Positions 52,606 through 61,140 are shown, counted from the first letter of the stretch. The stretch is DNA of 64,000 nucleotides from Cytobacillus sp. IB215665 (GCF_033963835.1 NZ_JAXBME010000011.1:124001-188000); one strand, 5' to 3'. Program-made: numbers and translations. The notes: generated by a model from the letters alone, not told the origin.

Positions 52606-52660
52606 GGCTTTGTAGCATTTGATTGTTGTTTTTGGAGCTGAAAATAACGATCTTGAAAAC
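52606..52660. repeat. Partial dispersed repeat, copy F
   Basis: Only the left end is recognisable: GGCTTTGTAGCATTTGATTG followed by TTGTTTTTGG. No right end is seen within 200 bp. It lies 120 bp from copy E. Confidence 0.4.
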
Positions 52661-52709
52661 AATGGAATCTATCTTACACACCTGGTCTCGCTACTGTGCT
52701 TCCATAACA

Positions 52710-52740
52710 AAATAACCACCTGCTAAGTAGGCGGTTATTT
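52710..52740. terminator. Terminator of hmp
   Basis: Arms AAATAACCACCTGC / GTAGGCGGTTATTT with a short loop and A/T runs on both sides, about 85 bp after the hmp stop. Confidence 0.7.
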
Positions 52741-52825
52741 TTGTTATTTTTATTAATATCGGCGGCTATGATCATGAGGAGTAAACCATTCAACTTACCT
52801 CTCAAAGCTTCTTCTAGTTGAAACA

Positions 52826-54046
52826 TTATCCTTCCAAATCACTCGCAGGGCCGAAGAATTCATAATGAATTTTATCCTGTGGTACACCTATTTCTTTTAG
52901 TAACTGATACACTGTTTTCATAAATGGAAGAGGACCACAGAAATAAAAATCAGCGTTTGTGTTATGAACTATTTGTTGTAACCAATCTAGTGTAATGAAA
53001 CCTTCATGATCAAAGGCATTATTAGTTATATCATCTACCGTTGGAGCATTGTAGCTATAATACGCTGAAATATGTTCATTTTTTGTCGTAACAGCACTTA
53101 CCTCATCTTTCATCGCATGAACATTTCCGTTAATAGCTGCATGGATAAAAGTAACTTTACGTTCAGGTTGAGTATCCGCGATCGTATTAAGCATACTTAC
53201 CATTGGTGTAATTCCTACCCCTCCACTTAATAAGACAACATCACTTTGTTGGTCAGTATTAAGTACGAAATCACCAGCTGGGGCACTAAGACTTAATATA
53301 TCTCCTTCTTGTACGACATCATGAAGATAATTAGAAATTTTACCGTCAGGAATGTCGCCCTGCCCAGTTTCTCTTTTAACACTTATACGGTAATACCCTT
53401 TATTTGGAGCATCTGATAAACTATACTGGCGAATATGAGTGTATTCTTCACCTTCAATACTACATTTTACGCTAATGTATTGACCTGGTATAAAACTAGA
53501 AATAGCTTGTTTATCTTCTGGTTTTAAATAGAAAGATGTGATAACATCACTTTCCTTAACTTTTCTATCTACAATAAACTTCCTAAAATCTTTCCAACCA
53601 CCATGGCTTTGTTCAGCTTCTTGATACATATCTGCTTCAACTGAAATAAACGCATCTGCAATCACACCGTATGCTGTTTCCCATGCATTCATTATTTCGT
53701 CAGTCGCAGCATCACCTAACACATCTTTAATAGCTAATAACAAATGCTTTCCTACAATCGGATATTGTTCCGCTGTAATTCCTAAACTTCGATGTTTATG
53801 GCCAATTTGCTTCACCACAGGAATAATGGCTTCTAAATTATCAATATATTTTGCCGCATTATATACTGCACTAGCTAATGCTTTTTGTTGTCTACCTTGT
53901 TTTTGGTTAGCGTGATTAAAAATATTCAATAATTCAGGATGATTGCCAAACATTAATTCATAAAATCTAGTTGTAATAGCTTCACCATGCTCTTCAAGTA
54001 CTGGAACTGTTGATTTAATAATTTCGATTGTTTTTTGATCTAGCAT
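52826..54046 (-). CDS. hmp: Flavohaemoprotein, nitric oxide dioxygenase
   Basis: A 406-residue soluble flavohaemoglobin. The globin domain (1-145) keeps Y29, Q53 and the proximal H85 (IGHKHRSLG). The FAD domain has RQYSLSDAP, and the NAD(P) domain has LLSGGVGITPM and the C-terminal YEFFGPAS. It converts NO and O2 to nitrate with NAD(P)H. The start ATG follows AGGAGAGATAG. Upstream, a TGTGA...TCACA box centred at -41.5 of a TATAAT promoter indicates FNR/CRP-type activation. It sits alone; cydABS elsewhere in the window is also NO-tolerant respiration. Confidence 0.95.
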   Translation of the reverse strand: MLDQKTIEIIKSTVPVLEEHGEAITTRFYELMFGNHPELLNIFNHANQKQGRQQKALASAVYNAAKYIDNLEAIIPVVKQIGHKHRSLGITAEQYPIVGKHLLLAIKDVLGDAATDEIMNAWETAYGVIADAFISVEADMYQEAEQSHGGWKDFRKFIVDRKVKESDVITSFYLKPEDKQAISSFIPGQYISVKCSIEGEEYTHIRQYSLSDAPNKGYYRISVKRETGQGDIPDGKISNYLHDVVQEGDILSLSAPAGDFVLNTDQQSDVVLLSGGVGITPMVSMLNTIADTQPERKVTFIHAAINGNVHAMKDEVSAVTTKNEHISAYYSYNAPTVDDITNNAFDHEGFITLDWLQQIVHNTNADFYFCGPLPFMKTVYQLLKEIGVPQDKIHYEFFGPASDLEG

Positions 54047-54090
54047 CTTCTATCTCTCCTAGTCAAGTTGTTATTATCGTTTACAATGTA

Positions 54091-54133
54091 ATTATAGTAA
54101 AAACTAAGACGTCTCCTTGTGATTTGAATCACA
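54091..54133 (-). promoter_or_regulatory. FNR/CRP-type activated promoter of hmp
   Basis: On the minus strand a -10 TATAAT (54091-54096) gives a start near 54084. The perfect palindrome TGTGATTTGAATCACA (54118-54133) is centred exactly at -41.5, the class II activator position. No good -35 is present, as expected for an activator-dependent promoter. Confidence 0.8.
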
Positions 54134-54334
54134 TATAATTTGTCTAATTTGTGACAATGCTTTTCCTTCGAAAAAAACGACCTTTCAGATTTGGATATAA
54201 GATTACTAAAAACCAATTATAATACTATACGTCTAAAGCGAGCGAAAACCTCTTACAGCTAAAATATACCCTTTTTAATGGAATTTATGTATTTGAAACG
54301 TAAAGTATGGACGTTTGAATATTCTTTCTATATA

Positions 54335-54368
54335 ATAGTTCCATGAAACATATATTTCACAGAACTAT
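54335..54368. promoter_or_regulatory. Near-perfect dyad before the recombinase gene
   Basis: Arms ATAGTTCcaTGAAA and TTTCAcaGAACTAT around a 6-bp centre CATATA, ending 40 bp before the recombinase ATG. Outside it, GAATATT occurs on both sides (54317 and 54374). Two 11-bp inverted arms around 6 bp is the geometry of a tyrosine-recombinase core site; it could equally be an operator for autoregulation. Confidence 0.55.
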
Positions 54369-54408
54369 ATATTCGAATATTAAGACTCATAGTTAAGGGT
54401 GAACGATT

Positions 54409-55494
54409 ATGTCAATCTTTCATAAAATTAATCAATCAGATGAACTACAAACTTTAGCAATTAACAATGACTATAGTGATGTCGAAAAAAACTATCACTA
54501 TTTTTCTAACATGCCTCAATTTATACAGGCATATTTAATAAGTAGAATTTCTTTAAACTATTCAACAAATACCATTCAACGCTACATTTACGACTTTAAG
54601 TTTTTCTTCGAGTACGTGATCGAAAAAGCGAGTATTGAGCTTAATATGAATGACATTACGTTGGATGATTTTATAGCTTTGGAGCCCTCAGGCGTTAGAA
54701 ATTACGTTCGTTATCTTGCGATTGAAAAAAAAAATAATCCAAAAACAATTAATAGAAAATTATCAGCGTTAAAATCTGTCTTCTCTTATTTGCAGCAACA
54801 AGATGTAATTATAAGTAACCCAATTGAAGGGATCGAAAGACCTAAAGTAGGACGTTCTGAGCCGGTATTCTTAACAAAACAGGAATGTAGTGAATTATTA
54901 ACATTTATCAATAACGAAGATAATTATAAATCAAACAGAGAGAAATCTTATCAACAGTTATTTAAATATAGAGACATTACAATCATTCACTTAATGATGA
55001 TGACAGGACTACGGATTTCAGAATTATGTAGCTTACAAGTACATAGTATTTCATGGCATCGGAAGGAAATTACAGTCATCGGTAAAGGTAGTAAACAAAG
55101 AAGTGTCCCCTTATCAGACGACACACTTAACAATATACAATTGTATCTACATAAGCTTGATGAAGACATTCGTCCCAAAAAACCAAATGATCCACTCTTT
55201 GTCGGTTATGATTTTAAATGGAAAAAACTAAAACTCGGAATTTCAGTTAGTGCAGTACAAAAGATGATCAATCGGCATCTAATTAGAGCAAAGGAACACC
55301 TGCCATTTTTGACATACAAACATATTACTGCACATAAACTCCGACATAGTTTTGCAACAGAGCTAGCTCAGCAAGGGGTTGATGTATTAACGATTCAAAA
55401 TTTATTAGGACATGAATCTGTGGCAACAACTCAAATTTATGCACATATCCAAAGCGAAACGAAGAAAAAAGCAATCGCTCTACTTAATGAATGA
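54409..55494 (+). CDS. Tyrosine recombinase, XerS-like
   Basis: A 361-residue site-specific recombinase. A long N-terminal part includes the SAM-like DNA-binding domain (MPQFIQAYLISRISLNYSTNTIQRYIYDF). Catalytic residues are all present: R202 (GLRISEL), K226 (GKGSKQR), H309 and R312 (HKLRHSFAT), H335 (LLGHESV) and nucleophile Y344. The length and the N-terminus beginning well before the core domain resemble XerS of streptococci and some bacilli rather than the roughly 300-residue XerC/XerD. No phage or transposon genes flank it, so a housekeeping or local inversion role is more likely than integration. Confidence 0.82.
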   Translation: MSIFHKINQSDELQTLAINNDYSDVEKNYHYFSNMPQFIQAYLISRISLNYSTNTIQRYIYDFKFFFEYVIEKASIELNMNDITLDDFIALEPSGVRNYVRYLAIEKKNNPKTINRKLSALKSVFSYLQQQDVIISNPIEGIERPKVGRSEPVFLTKQECSELLTFINNEDNYKSNREKSYQQLFKYRDITIIHLMMMTGLRISELCSLQVHSISWHRKEITVIGKGSKQRSVPLSDDTLNNIQLYLHKLDEDIRPKKPNDPLFVGYDFKWKKLKLGISVSAVQKMINRHLIRAKEHLPFLTYKHITAHKLRHSFATELAQQGVDVLTIQNLLGHESVATTQIYAHIQSETKKKAIALLNE

Positions 55495-55593
55495 TAGATC
55501 ATTTGCCTAATTATTGATGTACAATGCTTTTGCTAAATTACACAAATAAAAAGATATATATGATTGCAATGGTTTTGTTTAATAGGAGGTGAG

Positions 55594-55707
55594 CTGCCTC
55601 AACCTTCTCGAACGAAAAACTTCACAGCATCCCATAGGCACTATATTGATGAGCATTACACACACGTTATACAATCACTCAATAGAATCATTAAAAATTT
55701 AAGTTGA
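55594..55707 (+). CDS. Possible 37-aa peptide with CTG start
   Basis: A strong AGGAGG (55584-55589) is followed four bases later by CTG and an open frame of 37 codons (PQPSRTKNFTASHRHYIDEH..., ending RIIKNLS). No ATG, GTG or TTG lies in frame, and a GTG in another frame overlaps the ribosome binding site. The peptide is basic, rich in His and Tyr, and not hydrophobic. A terminator follows 24 bp after the stop. The spacing is short, so the call is tentative. Confidence 0.35.
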   Translation: MPQPSRTKNFTASHRHYIDEHYTHVIQSLNRIIKNLS

Positions 55708-55730
55708 TTATTAATCATAATCATACAAAT

Positions 55731-55776
55731 AAAAAGGACTATATAAGTCAGAAAAGACACTTATATTAGTCCTTTT
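55731..55776 (+). terminator. Terminator downstream of the recombinase region
   Basis: Arms AAAAGGACTAtATAAGT / ACTTATaTTAGTCCTTTT, followed by ATTAG. It may end the recombinase or the possible small ORF transcript. Confidence 0.7.
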
Positions 55777-55885
55777 ATTAGTTGCTTTCATAATCTTTGT
55801 ATAAAAATACATATCTTCTACCTCTTAAGTTAATACTATACATAAATAATAAATATTTCCTGTTACAAAACATAGGAGAACAATC

Positions 55886-56965
55886 ATGCAAGAAAAACTT
55901 TTTCCTTATCAAGTTGCAATCCTTATCTACATGACCCAAATTAGTGTAGGTATTTTTAGTTTACCTCGTGTTACAGCAGAAGCTTTTGGAACGAATGGCT
56001 GGATCGGAATAAGTATAGTATCAATGATTTTCATTGTGAATATTTTATTAATAGGGCTTGTATTTCATTATAGTAAAGGTAAATCGATCTTCCAGATTTT
56101 TAATAGTCATTTACCAAATTTCTTAGTAAAGCCATTTTATATTATTATTGCATTAATTTATAGTTCACTTAGCATTTTAATAGCTAAAAACTTTCAATTA
56201 ATAATAGGTATGCAATATTATCCGACAATGCCAGCATCATTATTTGTAATTATGGTTTTATTTATCACCTACTGGCTCGTTAGGAGTGGTATATACCATA
56301 TTGCAAAAGCTACGGTTGTTTTTTTTATAACAATTTTAATTGTTTTCGTATTGGGATACAATCTAGGAGAATTTAGACTAACAAGATTGACACCCTTTCT
56401 TTTTGAAGGAGAGAAAGAATTATTAAAAAAAGGTAATCAAGTTGCATTGCATTTCTTGGGTATTGAAATGTCATTATTTTTAATACCCTATTTCGCAAAA
56501 ATAAAAGGAGCTTTTAAGCCAGTTTTATTTTCCCAATTATTACTTACTTTCATCTATTCTATAACGTGTCTGATTTCATTTGGTTTCTTTAGCTATGGAC
56601 AATTATCAAATGAAACGTATCCGTTATTAACGATGTTTGAGTATATTGAGTTTCCTTTTATAGCGCGAGTTGAAGGGATTGTTATCCATTTATTTTTATT
56701 TGAAGTACTCATTACGATTATTGTATTTTTTTGGGGAGCCGACCAATTACTCCAACATGCAATACCTAAAATTTCTCCAAGGGTTTCGATCATATGCTTA
56801 TTGCTCGTTTCTTTTTTATGCACAATTGTAGTAGATACACAAGTTGAATTAGAAAAGTGGATTTATTTTCTTCGTTCGGCTGAATTCATTATCGCATTCT
56901 TACTCCCAATTTTGCTTCTATTATTAATTAGCATTTCAGCATTACGAAAAAAACTTAAAAAATAG
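55886..56965 (+). CDS. GerAB-family spore germination permease
   Basis: A 359-residue membrane protein with ten predicted helices, of the APC-like endospore germination (GerAB/GerKB) family. Marks are the N-terminal QVAILIYMTQISVGIFSLPR, the loop RLTPFLFEG after helix 5, and the helix-rich C-terminus ending in KKLKK. In GerA-type receptors it works with GerAA and GerAC subunits in the spore inner membrane to sense germinants. Neither partner is adjacent here, so this is an orphan B subunit. AGGAGAAC lies before the ATG. Confidence 0.87.
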   Translation: MQEKLFPYQVAILIYMTQISVGIFSLPRVTAEAFGTNGWIGISIVSMIFIVNILLIGLVFHYSKGKSIFQIFNSHLPNFLVKPFYIIIALIYSSLSILIAKNFQLIIGMQYYPTMPASLFVIMVLFITYWLVRSGIYHIAKATVVFFITILIVFVLGYNLGEFRLTRLTPFLFEGEKELLKKGNQVALHFLGIEMSLFLIPYFAKIKGAFKPVLFSQLLLTFIYSITCLISFGFFSYGQLSNETYPLLTMFEYIEFPFIARVEGIVIHLFLFEVLITIIVFFWGADQLLQHAIPKISPRVSIICLLLVSFLCTIVVDTQVELEKWIYFLRSAEFIIAFLLPILLLLLISISALRKKLKK

Positions 56966-57409
56966 TCTAACATGTTATTGTGCAGTTACGTTTGCTATTA
57001 AGAAATAATAACACGACAACTTATATTTGTTTACATAATATTTTTATAGTATACCTTTATGATAACATAGATTATTTATGGATATTTGGTTATCAATTGT
57101 CCCAAATTACTACCAATAAAGCGGTTTTATATGTTAGTCATCGTTGTTCAGTTGAAAAGATCTCAAGAACGGAGCATGTGTGCGTGATTATACTAAAAAC
57201 GACTAGCAACAATTTATAAGAAAAAAATAGACGTTTCTTTTCTTATCTATATTCATAAAATAATTGATTAAATATTTTAAATTCGTTGTTTACATAATAA
57301 TTTTATAATATACAATCTCATTTCTTTTCTGTTAACTTCATTCTATGGAACACTTTCCCCTATTGAGGTGGTAAAATTAAATAAGGAACATAAATTGGGG
57401 GTTGAAGTG
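56966..57409. other. Gap before the dehydrogenase-like fusion gene
   Basis: About 440 bp. A plus-strand frame at 56980-57219 has no ribosome binding site and looks like chance. The end of this stretch contains the in-frame upstream part (from GTG 57368) of the next gene, which I leave out because its ribosome binding site is weak. Confidence 0.35.
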
Positions 57410-59200
57410 ATGCCAGATTGGTCTTATCATCAAATATTTAAACCTGTAATAAAACACCTGTCGTCCACCACCTCTCGTGAGTTTATTCATAAAAGTATGA
57501 ACATGGTTGCTTCACTCCCAGGTGGACACCATATTATAAACTTTTTGGGAAGAGAAGAATCCTCACCCCTACTTACGACAGAAGTTAGCAATATTCACTT
57601 CAATCACACTGTTGGCTTATCTGGAAAAATAGACCCTATGCTTTCTGGGACAAAAGCCTTTTCCAACTTGGGGTTTAGCTTTCTTGAGATTGGGCCTATC
57701 ACGATAGCCTCAAAGAAAGGAACTCCCCCAGTAGTAAACTTTCAGGAAGAGGATATTACATTTTCTAATGACTTCGAATCCATTGGACTTGAGGCAACAA
57801 AACGAAAATTACATAAACTAAAGCCACAACAGAAACTATTAATGCGTTTAGTTGGAAATGAACAAGAACTTAACACGTTGATGTCAGAATTAGATGAGCT
57901 AGCTGATGTTTTTATCATTCAAGCAGACATGGCGATCAATGAGAACATTTTCTCTACGACTAAACCCATTTACGTCGCAACACCAATTCAATCTCTCAAT
58001 GATCACACGCTCGACTTCTTTGAGACTTTCGATGGTATTGTATTAGATGAGGATTGGTTAACTACAAATATTACAGACGATCTGATAAAAAAAATAGGAT
58101 ACTTGAAAACAAGTGAGTTCACAAAACCTATTATTACGGTTGGAGGGGTTAAAGAGCCTAATGACGCCTTATTGCTTTTAGAAGCTGGTGCAGATTTAAT
58201 CATGCTATCTAATGGTTATGTTTTCGCAGGTCCAGGCTTAACGAAGCGGATAAATGAAGCTGTATTAACAACTAGACAAGAAAAAATAACACCCGAATTA
58301 GGTTGGAAATATTATTGGTTGTTCGGTTTATTTATTTTCATAGGTGGTATAATCGCTCTTATTATTAGCTTGACGTCTGTTCTGTTGCCATATGATGAAC
58401 AGTTCTTACGAATGAACAAGGAATCAATTTGGATTTTTAATGAACGAATTCTGTTATTTATGTCTCACGACCGAATGACGCTTGCTGGAACAATGATTTC
58501 AGGTGGCATTGTTTATATGAATTTAGCTTCATACGGTGTTAAAAAGGGGTTGCTATGGGCAAAACAAGCGATTGATCTAGCAGCTATAACAGGATTTCTC
58601 GGCATCTTTTTATTTATAGGGTATGGTTATTTTGATTGGCTTCATCTGCTGTTTTGGCTACTACTTTTACCCTTTTACGTGTTAGGATTTTTAAAAACGA
58701 AAGGACTTACTAATACCCCTACTTCTACGAATACAAAAAACCATAAAATATGGAAGCAAAGTTTATTTGGCCAACTTGCTTTTGTAATGTTAGGATTTTC
58801 ATTTGTACTTGGGGGAGTTATTATTTCTTATATTGGTGTTACATCGGTATTTGTAGCGACAGATTTATTGTATATTTGCATGCCACCTGAAGTTATTCAA
58901 ATGTTTAATGAGCGGTTAACCCCTGTAATCGCCCACGATCGTGCTGGTTTTGGCAGTGCTTTATTTAGTGTCGGGTTGTTAGTGTTAACGGTATCTTTAT
59001 GGGGATTTCAACAAGGTAACAAATGGGTATGGTGGACTTTGTTCATTGGTGGCATCCCAGCTTTTATAACTGGGATTTCAATACATATAGCGATCGGCTA
59101 TACGACTTTTATACACCTGTTACCAGCGTATATAGTATTAATCTTATTTTTTATTGGTCTAATATGGAGCTATCGATTTTTTCAAAAACGAACAGATTAA
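57410..59200 (+). CDS. Dihydroorotate-dehydrogenase-like barrel fused to a duplicated membrane domain
   Basis: A 596-residue protein. Residues 1-295 follow the class 2 DHODH pattern: an amphipathic N-terminus, VGLSGKID...LGFSFLEIGPIT, then the FMN-phosphate motifs TVGGV (243-247) and LSNGYVFAGPGL (266-277). But the catalytic-base NxSSPNT loop is replaced by QADMAINENIF, so orotate chemistry is unlikely. Residues 300-590 hold about eight membrane helices in two repeats, each with FNER followed ten residues later by HDR (343/353 and 499/509). The start is the ATG at 57410 with GGGGG eight bases before it. It has its own terminator. An FMN-binding membrane protein of unknown role. Confidence 0.7.
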   Translation: MPDWSYHQIFKPVIKHLSSTTSREFIHKSMNMVASLPGGHHIINFLGREESSPLLTTEVSNIHFNHTVGLSGKIDPMLSGTKAFSNLGFSFLEIGPITIASKKGTPPVVNFQEEDITFSNDFESIGLEATKRKLHKLKPQQKLLMRLVGNEQELNTLMSELDELADVFIIQADMAINENIFSTTKPIYVATPIQSLNDHTLDFFETFDGIVLDEDWLTTNITDDLIKKIGYLKTSEFTKPIITVGGVKEPNDALLLLEAGADLIMLSNGYVFAGPGLTKRINEAVLTTRQEKITPELGWKYYWLFGLFIFIGGIIALIISLTSVLLPYDEQFLRMNKESIWIFNERILLFMSHDRMTLAGTMISGGIVYMNLASYGVKKGLLWAKQAIDLAAITGFLGIFLFIGYGYFDWLHLLFWLLLLPFYVLGFLKTKGLTNTPTSTNTKNHKIWKQSLFGQLAFVMLGFSFVLGGVIISYIGVTSVFVATDLLYICMPPEVIQMFNERLTPVIAHDRAGFGSALFSVGLLVLTVSLWGFQQGNKWVWWTLFIGGIPAFITGISIHIAIGYTTFIHLLPAYIVLILFFIGLIWSYRFFQKRTD

Positions 59201-59205
59201 ACCGG

Positions 59206-59245
59206 ATAGTAAACTACAATAATATTAGTAGTTTACTATATTTTT
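59206..59245 (+). terminator. Terminator of the fusion gene
   Basis: Arms ATAGTAAACTA / TAGTTTACTAT followed by ATTTTTTC, five bases after the stop. Confidence 0.8.
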
Positions 59246-59392
59246 TCTGAGAAATCCAAACGCTTCATTATCCAAGCATGAATTATGTTATGATGATATA
59301 TCATAGCAAATCATAGAGAATACTATAGTGAAGCCAATAATTTATTCATTCGAAAACAACAAAAAAGACATGAACAAATGGGGGTAATAATA

Positions 59393-60046
59393 ATGAAAAA
59401 ATGGGCATTTGTTTCCGATTTCGATGGTACAATTTCGAAAAAAGACTTTTATTATATCGTCATCGAAAAATATTTTACACATGGTGAAGAGCTACGGAAG
59501 CAATGGAAGGCTGGAGATATAAAGGATATTGATTTCTTATCAACAGTATTTACATCCATCCATCAAGAAGAACAACAAATCATTGATGATATTCTTGCTA
59601 TTCCGATTGATGAATACGTACCTACATTCATCGAACATGTTCAACAAAACGGTGGTGATTTTTATATTTTAAGTGCAGGAACTGACTATTACATAAAACA
59701 TATTTTACAGAAATATCATGTATCTGACGTAGAAGTGCTTTCTAATAAAGGATTTTATCAAGATAGAAATGTGCATTTAAATATTGAACCAGAACATAGA
59801 CATTACTCTGAACGGTACGGTATTGATAAAGCAAAAGTAATTCAAGAGTTAAAAGAACAATATGACCTTGTGTTTTTCGCAGGAGATAGTGAACCGGATT
59901 CCCATCCTGCTGCACACGCAGATATCACTTTTGCAAAGAATGGCCTACAGGATTTATTAAGTGAAAAGAAATTATCATATGTTGCTGTAGAAGCATTTAC
60001 AGAAATTGAACAGTATTTGGTGAATAAAGGAATGATATCTCAATGA
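59393..60046 (+). CDS. HAD-family phosphatase, MtnX-like
   Basis: A 217-residue HAD subclass IB phosphatase. Motif I is D9-F-D11-G-T, motif II SAGT, then a Lys (DKAKVI) and motif IV GDSEPD. This is the MtnX/SerB-like group, which in methionine salvage removes a phosphate from a ketopentenyl compound, but no mtn genes are nearby. The start is taken at 59393 with GGGGGT before it. The stop overlaps the glycerol-1-phosphate dehydrogenase start by four bases, so the two act together: the phosphatase may work on glycerol 1-phosphate or a derived lipid phosphate. That substrate is inferred. Confidence 0.8.
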   Translation: MKKWAFVSDFDGTISKKDFYYIVIEKYFTHGEELRKQWKAGDIKDIDFLSTVFTSIHQEEQQIIDDILAIPIDEYVPTFIEHVQQNGGDFYILSAGTDYYIKHILQKYHVSDVEVLSNKGFYQDRNVHLNIEPEHRHYSERYGIDKAKVIQELKEQYDLVFFAGDSEPDSHPAAHADITFAKNGLQDLLSEKKLSYVAVEAFTEIEQYLVNKGMISQ

Positions 60047-61098
60047 TCAATCCTGTGACTTCTATACCTATCCCAGCTATTTTGGAAATACGGCAAGGGG
60101 CTTCGCTACATCTAGAACAAATTTTACAGAAGCATGGTTTTACAAATGGGGTTATTCTTTTCGATGATTTTACTTACCATACATATAAAGATACCATTCA
60201 ACAATCGATTACAACGTTGAAGTTAGATATGAAACTGTTAACAAGTAATTTGCATATACAAGCACTTATCAAAACTGCCTTTGAGATGGAACGTTATGAA
60301 GTCGTTTTGGCAATGGGCGGTGGAACAATCATTGATTATGGAAAATATATTGCTTTTTCTAGAAGAGTACCATTTATAAGTATACCTACCTCAGCGTCCA
60401 ATGATGGATTTGCAAGCAGTAATTGTTCTATCGAGGTTAATGGCAAGAAAACAACGGTACCCGCAAAAGTCCCTTATGGTATTATTGCTGATTTGCAAAT
60501 TATAGAACAAGTGCCTAAGCGATTCATTTTAGCAGGTATCGGTGACTTAATGTCAAATATCACTGCATTGTATGATTGGGAATTTGAAGAAAACCATGGG
60601 GTGAGTTCTGTTAGCGCTTTTGCATCAATGCTTAGTAAAAAAGCTGTAAATAGCTTTATACGGACCCCGATGAATGAAATAAGTAACCCCATTTTTTTAA
60701 AGGAATTAATTAGTTCCTTGACTATGGGTGGAATTTCAACAGCGATAAGTGGCAATAGTTCTCCTATTAGTGGTTCAGAACATCTTATATCTCATGCACT
60801 TGATAAAATATCCACTGAACCACAAATGCATGGGATTCAAGTAGGCCTCGCTACATATATTATGGCTAATGTACAATGTCATCGTGCAGAACGAATGATG
60901 AAAGTATTTACTAGAACTGGCTTTTTTGAATATATAAAAACCTTACACTTACATAAAGATGAATACCGACAAGCCATTGAAATCGCTCCAACAATTAAAC
61001 CGAATCGATATACATATTTGCATGATGAAGAGTATCGGCAGCAAGCCTTGCAATTTCTAGAGGTAGACCCTATGTTGCAACAAATTTTTGGGTGCTAA
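60043..61098 (+). CDS. sn-Glycerol-1-phosphate dehydrogenase family protein
   Basis: A 351-residue NAD(P)-dependent metal dehydrogenase. It has a GGGT nucleotide motif (residues 92-95), PTSASNDGFAS, and metal ligands at D168 (GIGD), H247 or H251 (SEHLISHALD) and H263 (MHG). This is the EgsA/AraM group, which makes sn-glycerol 1-phosphate from dihydroxyacetone phosphate. In B. subtilis that product feeds PcrB to form heptaprenylglyceryl phosphate, an archaeal-type ether lipid. Translationally coupled to the HAD phosphatase. In B. subtilis araM likewise sits beside a HAD phosphatase gene (araL), of a different HAD subclass. Confidence 0.83.
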   Translation: MINPVTSIPIPAILEIRQGASLHLEQILQKHGFTNGVILFDDFTYHTYKDTIQQSITTLKLDMKLLTSNLHIQALIKTAFEMERYEVVLAMGGGTIIDYGKYIAFSRRVPFISIPTSASNDGFASSNCSIEVNGKKTTVPAKVPYGIIADLQIIEQVPKRFILAGIGDLMSNITALYDWEFEENHGVSSVSAFASMLSKKAVNSFIRTPMNEISNPIFLKELISSLTMGGISTAISGNSSPISGSEHLISHALDKISTEPQMHGIQVGLATYIMANVQCHRAERMMKVFTRTGFFEYIKTLHLHKDEYRQAIEIAPTIKPNRYTYLHDEEYRQQALQFLEVDPMLQQIFGC

Positions 61099-61102
61099 AG
61101 GG

Positions 61103-61140
61103 GTATGACCCCCACTGCGTTATAGTGGTGGAGGTCATAC
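61103..61140. terminator. Hairpin after the G1P dehydrogenase gene
   Basis: Arms GTATGACCcCCACT / AGTGGtggaGGTCATAC. There is no clear T-tract, so it may stabilise the mRNA end rather than terminate. Confidence 0.5.

Noticed and set aside
54409-55494. Integrase of a prophage or integrative element
   Set aside because: No phage, conjugation or cargo genes on either side; the XerS-like length fits a chromosomal recombinase better.
56980-57219. Plus-strand 79-codon frame after the GerAB-like gene
   Set aside because: No ribosome binding site, unusual composition and no recognisable motif.
57410-59200. Pyrimidine-pathway PyrD
   Set aside because: Catalytic loop is missing, a membrane domain is fused on, and no other pyr genes are nearby.
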